DNA from: Dictyobacter vulcani
GTDB lineage: Bacteria; Chloroflexota; Ktedonobacteria; Ktedonobacterales; Ktedonobacteraceae
Length of the DNA: 64,000 nt
Direction of reading: 5' to 3'
NCBI RefSeq assembly: GCF_008974265.1
Contig: NZ_BKZW01000001.1
Span: forward strand, 1,860,001-1,924,000
Positions 8,640-16,966 of the stretch are shown one piece after another. Position 1 is the first letter of the stretch. Every line of letters starts with the position of its first letter. The notes below the pieces were generated by a model that was not told the DNA's origin, ran no database searches, and worked only from the letters and a program-made list of their open reading frames with translations. The position numbers and the translations under genes are program-made.

Positions 8640-10042
8640 GCAAAGCAAAAGTCTCTTCACGCAAAACAGCCCGACGCGGTGCCATGGACGCGCAGGGTGG
8701 CCATGTCCGTCCACAATTATATCTGCTGGGCGGTTTCGTGCTGCTGATCAGCATCGTGACCCATATTCCACTGCTGCTGGTCTGTAGTCTGATCTTTCTG
8801 TTAGCGCTTGGTATTACCGATCTCTGGGCCAATTATTGTTTACAAGAGGTGCATTATCAACGACACCTTAGCGAAAAACGGGTCCTCTTCGGTGAAGAGA
8901 TCACGCTCTCTATCTCGATTGAGAACGCAAAGCTTTTACCGTTACCCGTAATCCAGGTTGATGATGTACTCCCACGAGCCTTACCATTAAAGGGACAGGC
9001 CTTCCGCAAGACCATGATCAGTAATATGGTAACACTGGAAGGTCTCTTTAGCTTACGCTGGTATGAGCGTGTAACCAGAACATATACGATTCAGTGTATT
9101 AATCGCGGCATCTATACATTTGGTCCCGCCAAACTGTCCAGTAGCGATCCCTTTGGCTTTATCAGCCGCGAGCTACAGGATACCAGCATTAACCACGTCC
9201 TGGTATATCCATTGGTGGTGCCACTCGCGAGCTTTCAACTGCCTTCACGACGTCCCTTTGGAGACCTGCGTACAGCGCGCAAACTCTTTGAAGATCCTTC
9301 GCGGGTAATTGGGGTGCGCGATTATGTGTATGGCGATAGTATGCGCCGGGTAGACTGGAAGGCGACCGCACGTACACTACAGATGCAAAGTAAGATCTAT
9401 GAGTCAACTACAACTTACTCGCTGGCAATCTTCTTAAATTCCGCGATTCAGCTTGATAATTACTATAGTATCCATCCAGCCTTGCAGGAACTGTCAATCT
9501 GCGCGGCGGCCTCCATCAGCAACTGGGCTCTAGATGAAGGTTACACGGTTGGCGTCTATGCGAATACACCAATGAGCCTGGTCGATGAAGCTTTTTCGGT
9601 TGAAACGCTGGACTCCCAGGAACTAGACAAGTCGATCGCGGATCAGCTCAAGCGCCGCACGGTCCATGTTCCGGCCGCAAGCAGTGAGGATCAACGGCAA
9701 AGGATTATGGAGACGCTGGCACGCATTCAGCCCCATATGGGAACCCCACTCGAAGATGTGATGCATATACAACGCCCTCATCTGTCGATTGGTACCACGA
9801 TTGTAGTGATTACAAACCAGATCAATGAACGTATAATGGACATTCTCTTGCATATGCGACGTAGCGGCCATGCTATCTCGCTGCTACTGGTAGGAGACAA
9901 TCCACCGCCACCACGCTTAGCAGGCATTGCGGTTCATTATCTGGGCGGTGAAGAAGTGTGGGATAGGTTACAAACGACATATGGCCATGTACCAGGAGAA
10001 GAGCACGAGGCTAATCAGCAGAGTGTAGGATTTCAGTTATAG
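8636..10042 (+). CDS. DUF58 domain-containing protein
   Basis: Two transmembrane segments near the N-terminus (about 25-65) are followed by a beta-rich region. The DUF58 signature follows, with GVRDYVYGDSMRRVDWKATAR around residue 225 and a von Willebrand A-like tail. DUF58 proteins are the constant partners of MoxR ATPases. The transglutaminase/DUF4129 protein that often completes the cluster is not adjacent, but a DUF4129 protein is encoded about 35 kb away at 45.2 kb. The start codon overlaps the moxR stop. Confidence 0.9.
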   Translation: MSKAKVSSRKTARRGAMDAQGGHVRPQLYLLGGFVLLISIVTHIPLLLVCSLIFLLALGITDLWANYCLQEVHYQRHLSEKRVLFGEEITLSISIENAKLLPLPVIQVDDVLPRALPLKGQAFRKTMISNMVTLEGLFSLRWYERVTRTYTIQCINRGIYTFGPAKLSSSDPFGFISRELQDTSINHVLVYPLVVPLASFQLPSRRPFGDLRTARKLFEDPSRVIGVRDYVYGDSMRRVDWKATARTLQMQSKIYESTTTYSLAIFLNSAIQLDNYYSIHPALQELSICAAASISNWALDEGYTVGVYANTPMSLVDEAFSVETLDSQELDKSIADQLKRRTVHVPAASSEDQRQRIMETLARIQPHMGTPLEDVMHIQRPHLSIGTTIVVITNQINERIMDILLHMRRSGHAISLLLVGDNPPPPRLAGIAVHYLGGEEVWDRLQTTYGHVPGEEHEANQQSVGFQL

Positions 10043-10127
10043 CGAAGATCTGACTGGTTCGCTGTTGACTATATGATCCTCAAGCCAGCGTAACCAGTCA
10101 CCACTACATAAAACAGTAAAGACAAAC

Positions 10128-10388
10128 CTAAATATCAGAGATCCACTCCCTGGCATAAGGTATTTCTGTCACCGTATTCACGACAGTTTCAGCACCATCT
10201 TCACTGGTCCGTAAGCGCACGAGGGCTTCCAGCTCAGCCTGCTTATAAAGCCGCCGCTTTTTCATTCCCTGTCGATAACTTTTAAGCACGCCACGACTCA
10301 CATAGGTGTAGAGCGTGGATAGCTTGATGCCGAGAAAAGTTGAAGCTTCGTGGCCGTCTAAGTAAGGTTCACCATTTAACTCGATCAA
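10128..10388 (-). CDS. Small MerR/excisionase-like HTH protein, candidate citrate synthase regulator
   Basis: This 86-residue protein starts at a TTG behind a strong AAGGAGGG site. Residues 8-50 form a winged HTH of the MerR/excisionase (HTH_17) type: LDGHEASTFLGIKLSTLYTY followed by VSRGVLKSY and a basic KKRRLY wing. The YVSRG.L.S pattern resembles the HTH domain fused to the N-terminus of some citrate synthases (from memory of that family). Here it is a separate gene, divergent from citrate synthase by about 265 bp that contain an ordered operator-like region. No effector domain is present. A regulatory role at gltA is inferred. Confidence 0.7.
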   Translation of the reverse strand: MIELNGEPYLDGHEASTFLGIKLSTLYTYVSRGVLKSYRQGMKKRRLYKQAELEALVRLRTSEDGAETVVNTVTEIPYAREWISDI

Positions 10389-10513
10389 AGGTCAGCCCTC
10401 CTTCCATTGCTCAGTTAAGACCATTGACTTGCTTATTAGATTCATAATTGCATTTTTTATCGAATATTAAATATCTACGTAACCCTTTTATCATCCCATA
10501 TTTACCCTGAAAA

Positions 10514-10559
10514 ATCAAGCCTGATCGATAAAAATCAAGGTAAATCAAGTAACATCAAG
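10514..10559 (+). promoter_or_regulatory. Four phased ATCAAG direct repeats upstream of gltA
   Basis: ATCAAG begins at 10514, 10534, 10544 and 10554, so the spacing is 20, 10 and 10 bp: the same helical face each time. The array ends 5 bp before the -35 box of the citrate synthase promoter, the usual place for an activator array. Confidence 0.6.
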
Positions 10560-10564
10560 TTTTG

Positions 10565-10593
10565 TTGACATTTATCATTGTAAATGATACAAC
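10565..10593 (+). promoter_or_regulatory. gltA promoter with palindromic operator in the spacer
   Basis: A perfect -35 TTGACA (10565-10570) and a -10 TACAAC (10588-10593) are 17 bp apart. The palindrome TATCATT-GTA-AATGATA (10573-10589) fills the spacer, a placement typical of MerR-type control. An AAAGGAG site and the ATG follow. Confidence 0.65.
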
Positions 10594-10652
10594 TAGAAAA
10601 GATGAATGCATCTGGCAAGTAATCTATGAAAAAGCAAAGGAGCAGATAGACA

Positions 10653-11831
10653 ATGTCAACGATGATACCAGATACAGGTAATACTCCCCAGAAAGAAAAC
10701 AGCGCTCCCACGGCTGCTAAGCCAAATAAAGGTGGATTAGAAGGAATTGTAGCGGCTACTACCGCGATCAGCCTGGTAGATGGCACAGCCGGCCGCCTGA
10801 TCTATCGTGGCTATAATATCCACGATCTGGCCCGCACCTGTACCTATGAAGAGGTTGTTCATCTCCTGTGGTTCGGACATCTTCCCACCCAGACAGAGTT
10901 ATCAGCATTACACGAGAAATTTGTTGCAGAGCGCACCTTACCAGATTTCGTGGTACAAACCATCCGTGAACTCCCCACCACGACTGAGCCAATGGATGTA
11001 TTGCGTACCGCCGTTTCAGCCTGGGGTGCCGTGAGCGTGTCGGGAAAACCAACCATCGAACAGGCCATTGCAGCGACGGCCCGCTTCCCTTTAATCCTGG
11101 CTGCCTTCAATCGCTTCCGCCAGGGCAAAGAAATGCTAGAGTCACGACCAGAACTGGGTCATGCTGCTAATTATCTTTACCTGTTAACTGGTGAGTTGCC
11201 TAAAGAAGAGCATGTCCGTGGTTTAAATACCTATCTGGTCCTGCTTGCTGACCATGGCATGAACGCCTCAACCTTTACAGCACGTATTGTTGCCAGCACC
11301 GAGTCGGATATCGTCTCGTCGCTCGTGGCAGCCCTGGGAGCCTTGAAGGGTCCATTACATGGTGGAGCCCCTTCGAAAGTACAGGATATGCTGCATGAGA
11401 TTGGTAGCGTTGATAAAGCCGAAGCCTGGATTCGCGAGGCGATCACCCACGGCGGACGCTTGATGGGCTTTGGCCACCGCGTCTATAAAACCACTGATCC
11501 ACGTGCCGAGGAGCTACGTGAAATGGCTCGCGTCGCCGATCCAGAGGACTTCAAACTATCCGGCTATGTAGAGCAAAAAGCTCTGGCACTGCTGGATGAG
11601 ATGAAACCAGGTCGCAAACTCTATACCAACGTGGAATATTATTCGGCCGCCTTGATGAAGGCGGTTGGACTCAGCGGAGATCTTTTCACCCCCACCTTCG
11701 CAGTCAGCCGCTGCGCTGGTTGGACCGCGCATATTCTGGAACAGGTCAATAATAACCGCCTGATTCGTCCAGAAGCCGAGTATACTGGTCCACAGAGCGC
11801 CACCTTTGTGCCCCTGACAGAGCGCAAATAA
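10653..11831 (+). CDS. gltA: Citrate synthase
   Basis: The enzyme condenses acetyl-CoA and oxaloacetate at the entry to the TCA cycle. The 392-residue protein is of bacterial type II-like short form. The first catalytic His is in ADHGMNASTF, HGGAPSKV follows, and the second catalytic His is in GFGHRVYKT.DPRA. The third catalytic position, usually Asp in NVDxYS, reads NVEYYS, a conservative Glu. AAAGGAG lies 8 bases before the ATG. The promoter carries repeats and a palindrome, and the divergent small HTH gene is the likely regulator (inference). Citrate versus methylcitrate synthase cannot be settled by eye. Confidence 0.92.
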   Translation: MSTMIPDTGNTPQKENSAPTAAKPNKGGLEGIVAATTAISLVDGTAGRLIYRGYNIHDLARTCTYEEVVHLLWFGHLPTQTELSALHEKFVAERTLPDFVVQTIRELPTTTEPMDVLRTAVSAWGAVSVSGKPTIEQAIAATARFPLILAAFNRFRQGKEMLESRPELGHAANYLYLLTGELPKEEHVRGLNTYLVLLADHGMNASTFTARIVASTESDIVSSLVAALGALKGPLHGGAPSKVQDMLHEIGSVDKAEAWIREAITHGGRLMGFGHRVYKTTDPRAEELREMARVADPEDFKLSGYVEQKALALLDEMKPGRKLYTNVEYYSAALMKAVGLSGDLFTPTFAVSRCAGWTAHILEQVNNNRLIRPEAEYTGPQSATFVPLTERK

Positions 11832-11860
11832 ACTTTCTGCTCCCCTACAAGGGACAAGAC

Positions 11861-11892
11861 AAAGGAGGAAGCCCACCCGGGTTTCCTCCTTT
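11861..11892. terminator. Bidirectional terminator between gltA and mazG
   Basis: AAAGGAGGAAGCCC (11861-11874) pairs with GGGTTTCCTCCTTT (11879-11892) around a 4-nt loop. The genes on either side converge. Confidence 0.8.
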
Positions 11893-11907
11893 AGCTTTTC
11901 TATGGCA

Positions 11908-13437
11908 TCAGTTACTTGCGATAGCTTCTTTAGCACGCGCCCACAGTTTTTCCCATTCAGGTCTGCTATACGAGGTCAAAGGACGTTCTTCCTCACGGGC
12001 CAGGCTCTCCATCGTCTGGAAACGCCGCCGGAATTTGCGGTTCGCCAGGCGCAGGGCCTCTTCCGCGTCGACCTTAAGGAAGCCAGCCAGCTTCGCCACC
12101 ATAAAGAGCAGATCTCCAATCTCTTCCAATTGCTCCTCAGGAGAGGCCGCCTGCTTGATCTCCTCTAACTCCTCCTCCAATTTTGCATACACATCCTGCA
12201 GTGAAGTAAACTCAAAGCCAGTCTTGATTACGCGCTTTTGATATTCCTGCGCCACCATCAGAGCTGGCGTGGCCTGGGGTACGCGGTCCAGCACACTCTC
12301 ATTATGCACATCCACACCTGCCGAGGCTCGCTCCTGTTTCTTAATCGCTTCCCAGTTCTGGACCACCTGACTGGAATTGTCCACTTCAACCGTACCAAAG
12401 ACATGAGGATGGCGGCGAATCAACTTGGCGTTCACATGTTCATAGACATCGCCAAGAGTAAACTCATCAGCCTGGCGTGCGACCTCTGAATGTAAGTAGA
12501 CCTGCAAGAGCAGATCACCTAGTTCTTCGGCCAGTTTGTCCATATCATTCTCTTCCAATGCCTCCACCACCTCATACGTCTCCTCAATCACATAGCGCTT
12601 CAGGCTATCATGCGTCTGCTGGCGATCCCAGGGACAGCCATCGGGCTCACGGCGCAGGCGCATCGTGATATAGCGCAGCGTCTCAGGCAAGCGCAGGGCT
12701 GAGAGTTCAGGAACCGGTGGCACATAGAGGGTGCTGAGATGGTTGGCAAAATTGTTACGGTCCAACTCATACAGGGGCATCTCAAGTACTGCTTCTTCCT
12801 CTCCTACACCGGCAGCACGTACAAGCTTGACCGGCCACTCATCGGGATAGCATTCGCCCAGGGCCAGTTTGACCTCGCTGGCCAGACGACGATTATAGAC
12901 CTGCACAATCATTAAGGGAATAGTCGGAATAATTTTGCCGGCCACTTCATCTATATGTGAGATTGCCAGATTGGTGGCATCGATAATCTGTGCACCCACC
13001 TCAAACGGATCCAGGGCCAGCAGATTGCAGACGGGTTCAATAAACGACAGGCCAGAGACGATACGTGTTGTAATGCCCCGTTTACGGGCCTGCTCAAGTA
13101 CCAGTTGGACCGAGGTCTCACCAACCAGTGGATGACCTGGTACGACATACACGATTGGATGCTGGAGCGCCAGATCACAGACTTCCGTCGCGATCTGCTG
13201 ATAGAGCGAACTCCAGTCATCAGATTCATCATAGAGTCTATCGAAAGACTCTATTCGTAATTCAGGTAGATCTTGTTTTAATGGCTCAACCGTGGGATGA
13301 ATAATCGTGCGAAAGTAGACGGTCTGCTTATCATGAGCAGCCTGCGCCAGTACACGGCGCGCTTCTAGCGTCAAATCATCCATACTACCAGGGCCAAGGC
13401 CAACAATAGTAATCGCTGAAACAGGTATCGCGGTCAT
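11908..13437 (-). CDS. mazG: Tetrapyrrole methylase-MazG fusion, nucleoside triphosphate pyrophosphohydrolase (YabN-like)
   Basis: This is a 509-residue fusion. Residues 1-225 form a SAM-dependent tetrapyrrole (corrin/porphyrin) methylase-like domain with VGLGPGSMDDLTLEA and PGHPLVGE. Residues about 245-350 are a MazG domain with the metal-binding EETYEVVEAL..EELGDLLLQV pattern. A second MazG copy follows (EEQLEEIGDLLFMVAKLA). MazG cleaves NTPs to NMP and PPi as house-cleaning. The ATG at 13437 is chosen because GGGGAGAGGA precedes it; the frame extends upstream without a better start. Confidence 0.9.
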   Translation of the reverse strand: MTAIPVSAITIVGLGPGSMDDLTLEARRVLAQAAHDKQTVYFRTIIHPTVEPLKQDLPELRIESFDRLYDESDDWSSLYQQIATEVCDLALQHPIVYVVPGHPLVGETSVQLVLEQARKRGITTRIVSGLSFIEPVCNLLALDPFEVGAQIIDATNLAISHIDEVAGKIIPTIPLMIVQVYNRRLASEVKLALGECYPDEWPVKLVRAAGVGEEEAVLEMPLYELDRNNFANHLSTLYVPPVPELSALRLPETLRYITMRLRREPDGCPWDRQQTHDSLKRYVIEETYEVVEALEENDMDKLAEELGDLLLQVYLHSEVARQADEFTLGDVYEHVNAKLIRRHPHVFGTVEVDNSSQVVQNWEAIKKQERASAGVDVHNESVLDRVPQATPALMVAQEYQKRVIKTGFEFTSLQDVYAKLEEELEEIKQAASPEEQLEEIGDLLFMVAKLAGFLKVDAEEALRLANRKFRRRFQTMESLAREEERPLTSYSRPEWEKLWARAKEAIASN

Positions 13438-13611
13438 AGAAAATAGGTCCTCTCCCCTGATTCCACCTTTCCGGTGATTCGGGATAAAATATATCTGCAA
13501 AAAATGCAAAGTTTCCAGCATTGTCGAAAAACAAACAAAGTGTTATGCTACTTTTATACAAAACAGCAACGGTTGCTTATTCATTGAATAAGCACGACAA
13601 GGAGGTTCTCA

Positions 13612-14132
13612 ATGGCGTCCCTGAAAGCCAAAAAACCACTTGCCCGGTGTGCGATCAAGCAGACCAGGTAAAAACAATGCAAGCAGCTTATAGCTCTGGT
13701 GTGGCACGTTGTGCGCCACCGGATATGCCTACCCGCAATGTTTCCATGATGAAACCAATTGTTATTTGCGGCGTTCTGGTTGGTATGTGTATCTTCCTGA
13801 TTATTACTCTGATTGGTGGCATGGAAAGTGGCCTTCCCGCTTACGTCCAATTAGGCCTGGTAATCATAACCCTTATCTTAATTGTTAGCTCCCTGGTTAC
13901 GTCCTATATGGCCTTCCAACGCATCGTAAAAGGCGACGACGAAACCACAGTGCTCTTTCCTGCCTGGGACAAAGCTACATCGCAATGGAAGAGTCTATCA
14001 TACTGTTCTCGCGATGATGTTGTCTTCGATCCAAAGACGAATAGCAAAGTTTCAGATCAGCAATTAGCTACCTTACGCGCCAGTGCCACCCAGGAACTCA
14101 AAGGTGAATTACAAGCCGCTGTCCAGCATTAA
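13612..14132 (+). pseudogene. Zinc-ribbon two-TM membrane protein, start frame-shifted at an A6 run
   Basis: A perfect AAGGAGG (13600-13606) and ATG at 13612 open a frame that ends after 19 codons. The long downstream frame is shifted by one base and has no start behind that site. Adding one A to the A6 run at 13630-13635 joins them into MASLKAKKTTCPVCDQADQV, a natural zinc-ribbon opening. The long frame then has a CPVC motif, a further Cys in ARCAPPDMP, two transmembrane segments (near 13760-13830 and 13850-13910) and a polar C-terminal domain. The cause may be sequencing error, slippage or true loss. Function is unknown. Confidence 0.55.
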
Positions 14133-14150
14133 TTATTCCTGCTATCATAC

Positions 14151-14184
14151 AACAGGGGACCGATGATCGGCCCCCTGTTTTTTT
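14151..14184 (+). terminator. Rho-independent terminator
   Basis: An ACAGGGG.CCGAT / ATCGG.CCCCTGT hairpin is followed by a T8 run, directly after the zinc-ribbon protein gene. Confidence 0.85.
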
Positions 14185-14206
14185 GCTTTTTCACCCATGA
14201 AAACGA

Positions 14207-15172
14207 TCAATAATTCTTACGAAAACGGCGCTGCTGGGTCTGCAATGAACTCTTGCGCTTTTGTAAGGAGAAACGACGGCGCTGTGGAGTCTGTTTTTCA
14301 CGGAAACTCAGGATACGCCGGTTCTTCATAAAGCGCACCTTTTTCTGACCTCGATTCAAGCGCAGTGAGCGACGAAGTATCTTAGATCTGGTTTTACCTA
14401 CTGTCACAATTCGCCCTTCAAGCACATATGGGATCACCACTTCCGCTACTGCGGGGGCCGCCAGCATTGGCGCACTATGATTGGCTGGGATCACCACATC
14501 CTGCGGACCCAGATGGCGAGGGCGCGCGATCAAGGCATCACGTCCACCCCAGATGAACAGCGTAGGCACTGAGGGAACAGAAAAAGGCGTCCGTCCCTGA
14601 CCAGGCATCTCGCACAGCGAACGTACCAGGATATCCAATGGCTGTATTTCAATTTCATTTTTCCAGGCATATGTGTAGTCATGCCGTTGTCCATTAAAAC
14701 CAAAGGTACGCACCAGACTGTGCAGTCGCCAATCCGAAAAAACCCATTGCATCAAACTCGGAGAGTGAGGAGCATCAAGTAAACGCAGGAAGACAGCCCA
14801 GATTTCAAGGATGTACGTTGGACACAGAAAAATAGCGTGGCTCACAGACTGCGGATAGCGTTTTATATATGCTTCAGCGGCACGCGTTCCAGTCGAGTAT
14901 GCCAGCATCGCCCACTTCTCAATACCTAATTCCTGACGTACCTCTTCGATCGCTTCGGCACAACCTTGATAATAAGGCTCTTGCACAATAACATCAGAAG
15001 AGCCACCCAGACCTGGTAGCTCGACCATAATCACCTGAAAGTGCGGTTTAAGTAGCGGGGCCAGATTTTGCCAGATTGCATAGGTCACGCCCCAACCGTG
15101 AATGAGGAGGAGAGGCGGTCCACTTCCTTCAAGTCGGTAACGTAGCATAAGGTTCCGTTCTTTCGCTTCCAT
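14207..15172 (-). CDS. Alpha/beta hydrolase with long basic C-terminal tail
   Basis: The catalytic triad looks complete: nucleophile in AYSTGT, acid in GGRDAL and base in ANHSAPM, with the oxyanion motif HGWGVT. The hydrolase fold occupies about residues 1-255. The last 60-65 residues are almost all Arg, Lys, Gln and Ser, with no fold apparent, resembling a nucleic-acid- or membrane-binding tail. The ATG at 15172 is used; a GTG seven codons upstream is possible, and neither has a clear ribosome site. The substrate cannot be predicted. Confidence 0.75.
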   Translation of the reverse strand: MEAKERNLMLRYRLEGSGPPLLLIHGWGVTYAIWQNLAPLLKPHFQVIMVELPGLGGSSDVIVQEPYYQGCAEAIEEVRQELGIEKWAMLAYSTGTRAAEAYIKRYPQSVSHAIFLCPTYILEIWAVFLRLLDAPHSPSLMQWVFSDWRLHSLVRTFGFNGQRHDYTYAWKNEIEIQPLDILVRSLCEMPGQGRTPFSVPSVPTLFIWGGRDALIARPRHLGPQDVVIPANHSAPMLAAPAVAEVVIPYVLEGRIVTVGKTRSKILRRSLRLNRGQKKVRFMKNRRILSFREKQTPQRRRFSLQKRKSSLQTQQRRFRKNY

Positions 15173-15458
15173 CAAAGTACCAGAGTGGTACACAGGTTAA
15201 TAATTTAACGACCTACGACAACTACTTTTTACTATCTATCATATCACCTCATGAAACAATCGGGGTATAGATGTCGTAGTTTAAAGTATATCTTTCCGGT
15301 CAGGAACTACTCATATTCCCTCTAACTAGTTGCGAAAGGTAGATACACTATGCCTGAAGGTAATAGCCCCACAACACAATCCCACCGATCAGCGCTCTAC
15401 AGATGTGATAGGCACAGATATTTTACCATAGCACAACATGCGTGCCAAGGAGCACATC

Positions 15459-15616
15459 TGCTATGCCAGGGTTTTCCCATTCTGTAGCCCCTGCTATGCC
15501 AGGGTTTTCCCATTCTGTAGCCCCTGCTATGCCAGGGTTTTCCCATTCTGTAGCCCCTGCTATGCCAGGGTTTTCCCATTCTGTAGCCCCTGCTATGCCA
15601 GGGTTTTCCCATTCTG
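15459..15616. repeat. 33-bp tandem repeat, 4.8 copies
   Basis: The unit is 33 bp and contains CCAGGGTTTTCCCATTCTG. Copies start at 15459, 15492, 15525, 15558 and 15591; the last is partial. The four full units appear identical, which suggests recent expansion or active homogenisation. Because 33 is divisible by 3, both strands stay open in several frames, creating spurious ORFs. The repeat lies in a roughly 660-bp gap between divergent genes; 15194-15440 shows nothing else. Confidence 0.9.
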
Positions 15617-15708
15617 CAGCAGGAGGTGCAGGAGGACAGCTAGTCCTCCTGCCGGGGTGGGGGGTGTCCCCCAATTTTTCCTCACTTCACCACCGCCGTA
15701 GGCGGCAG
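15615..15708 (-). repeat. GC-rich structured intergenic repeat, copy D
   Basis: Read on the minus strand: hairpin GCCGCCTACGGCGG, a G/A tract, hairpin GGGGGACACCCCC, then CACCCCGGCAGG and a third hairpin GAGGAC..GTCCTC. The GACACCCC..ACCCCGGCAGG part closely matches copy A at 2.5 kb. It directly abuts the 33-bp tandem repeat. Confidence 0.7.
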
Positions 15709-15836
15709 AAGAGAGAACTGGAAAACCCTGTCTGTAATGCCAGGGCTATGGTGAGGAAGAAAAAAATATGCTATAGTCGAATTGAAAAATAACTCTGCAA
15801 AAGCTATGTGCAGAGAGAAAAACCGGGCAGGAGATC

Positions 15837-16958
15837 ATGCGTACAATCTTGATTCTTACATCGAAAACTGGTGGCGGCCATGTCAGCCTGGCAGAGGCTT
15901 TACGAGATCGTCTGACAGATGATGCAACCATAGAAATCTTAGATCCACAATCCACCTTTTTCCACTGGCATTATAGATGGGTTAGCCGCTATGCTCTCTG
16001 GCTCTGGTCAGCAGAGTTTCAACTCACAGATTCGCCATGGAGAGCACGAGTTGCTCACCAGATCTTTACGTCTCTGGTGGCAAGAAATCTCAAGGCCGCA
16101 CTACAACGCCTGCAGCCAGATATGGTCATCACAACCTATCCTTTTTTAACTTATGAAGGAATGCAGGTATGCCAAAGGGCAAAACTCGATATTCCTTTTG
16201 TGATGCTTTTTACTGATCCCAAAGCGCTCCATGCTTCCTGGCTCACCGAGAAACGAGCCGCCGCCACACTGGCACCGACACGCGAGACCTATCAGATGGC
16301 CACCACGGCCGGCTTTGCGCCAGAGCGCTTACACCAGGTTGGATGGCCAGTCAGGACACAATTCACCATCCAGGCCAGGCAGGCAAATGCAACAACGCGC
16401 ACCGAACTCTTGCAAAGCTTCGGCCTGAATCCGGATTATTTTACGGTCTTCTTGCAAGGTGGTGGTGAGGGTGCAACGCAATTTGGAGCAACAGTAGAGC
16501 GTCTGCTCAGCGCCGATGATAGATTACAGATTATTCTGGCCACTGGCACGAATCAAGCGCTTCAGGCTCGTTTCCAGCAGGTGAAAAATGTGTATCCGCT
16601 CCCATTTACCAGGGAGATTGCTATACCAATGGCAGCGGCCGATGTGATCATGGGTAAAGCGGGTCCAAATATGCTGTTTGAGGCAGTAACGCTGGGAAAA
16701 CCATTTATCGCGACAACATATATTCCCGGCCAGGAAGAAGCGAATTTGCAGTTTATTCAGCAGTATGAACTGGGCTGGGTAGCACTAACGCTCAATGAAC
16801 AATATACATTACTCCAAAAGCTGGTCAAGCAGCCTGCACTGCTTGACCAGATGCAACAGACAGTGGCCGTCTATCAACAATGGAATACCGAACAAACGGC
16901 GACAATCGTGCCTATTTTGCAACAGTTACTTCCACAGACTGATGACGGCCAGCAATAG
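15837..16958 (+). CDS. GT28-type glycosyltransferase (MGDG synthase / diacylglycerol glucosyltransferase-like)
   Basis: The N-terminal motif LTSKTGGGHVSLAEAL is that of the MGDG synthase N-domain, and the C-terminal GKAGPNMLFEAVTLGKPFI is the GT28 UDP-sugar site. Related enzymes transfer galactose or glucose from UDP-sugar to diacylglycerol, making membrane glycolipids. CAGGAG lies just before the ATG. The length of 373 residues is normal. It ends 8 bp from the convergent acyl-CoA dehydrogenase gene. Sugar specificity is unknown. Confidence 0.85.
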   Translation: MRTILILTSKTGGGHVSLAEALRDRLTDDATIEILDPQSTFFHWHYRWVSRYALWLWSAEFQLTDSPWRARVAHQIFTSLVARNLKAALQRLQPDMVITTYPFLTYEGMQVCQRAKLDIPFVMLFTDPKALHASWLTEKRAAATLAPTRETYQMATTAGFAPERLHQVGWPVRTQFTIQARQANATTRTELLQSFGLNPDYFTVFLQGGGEGATQFGATVERLLSADDRLQIILATGTNQALQARFQQVKNVYPLPFTREIAIPMAAADVIMGKAGPNMLFEAVTLGKPFIATTYIPGQEEANLQFIQQYELGWVALTLNEQYTLLQKLVKQPALLDQMQQTVAVYQQWNTEQTATIVPILQQLLPQTDDGQQ

Positions 16959-16966
16959 TCACTCAG

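Noticed and set aside
15459..15616. CRISPR array
   Set aside because: The 33-bp units are directly adjacent without spacers, and no cas genes are present.
15397..15792. Overlapping long ORFs on both strands across the 33-bp repeats
   Set aside because: They are products of a repeat length divisible by 3; no ribosome sites and translations are simple repeats.
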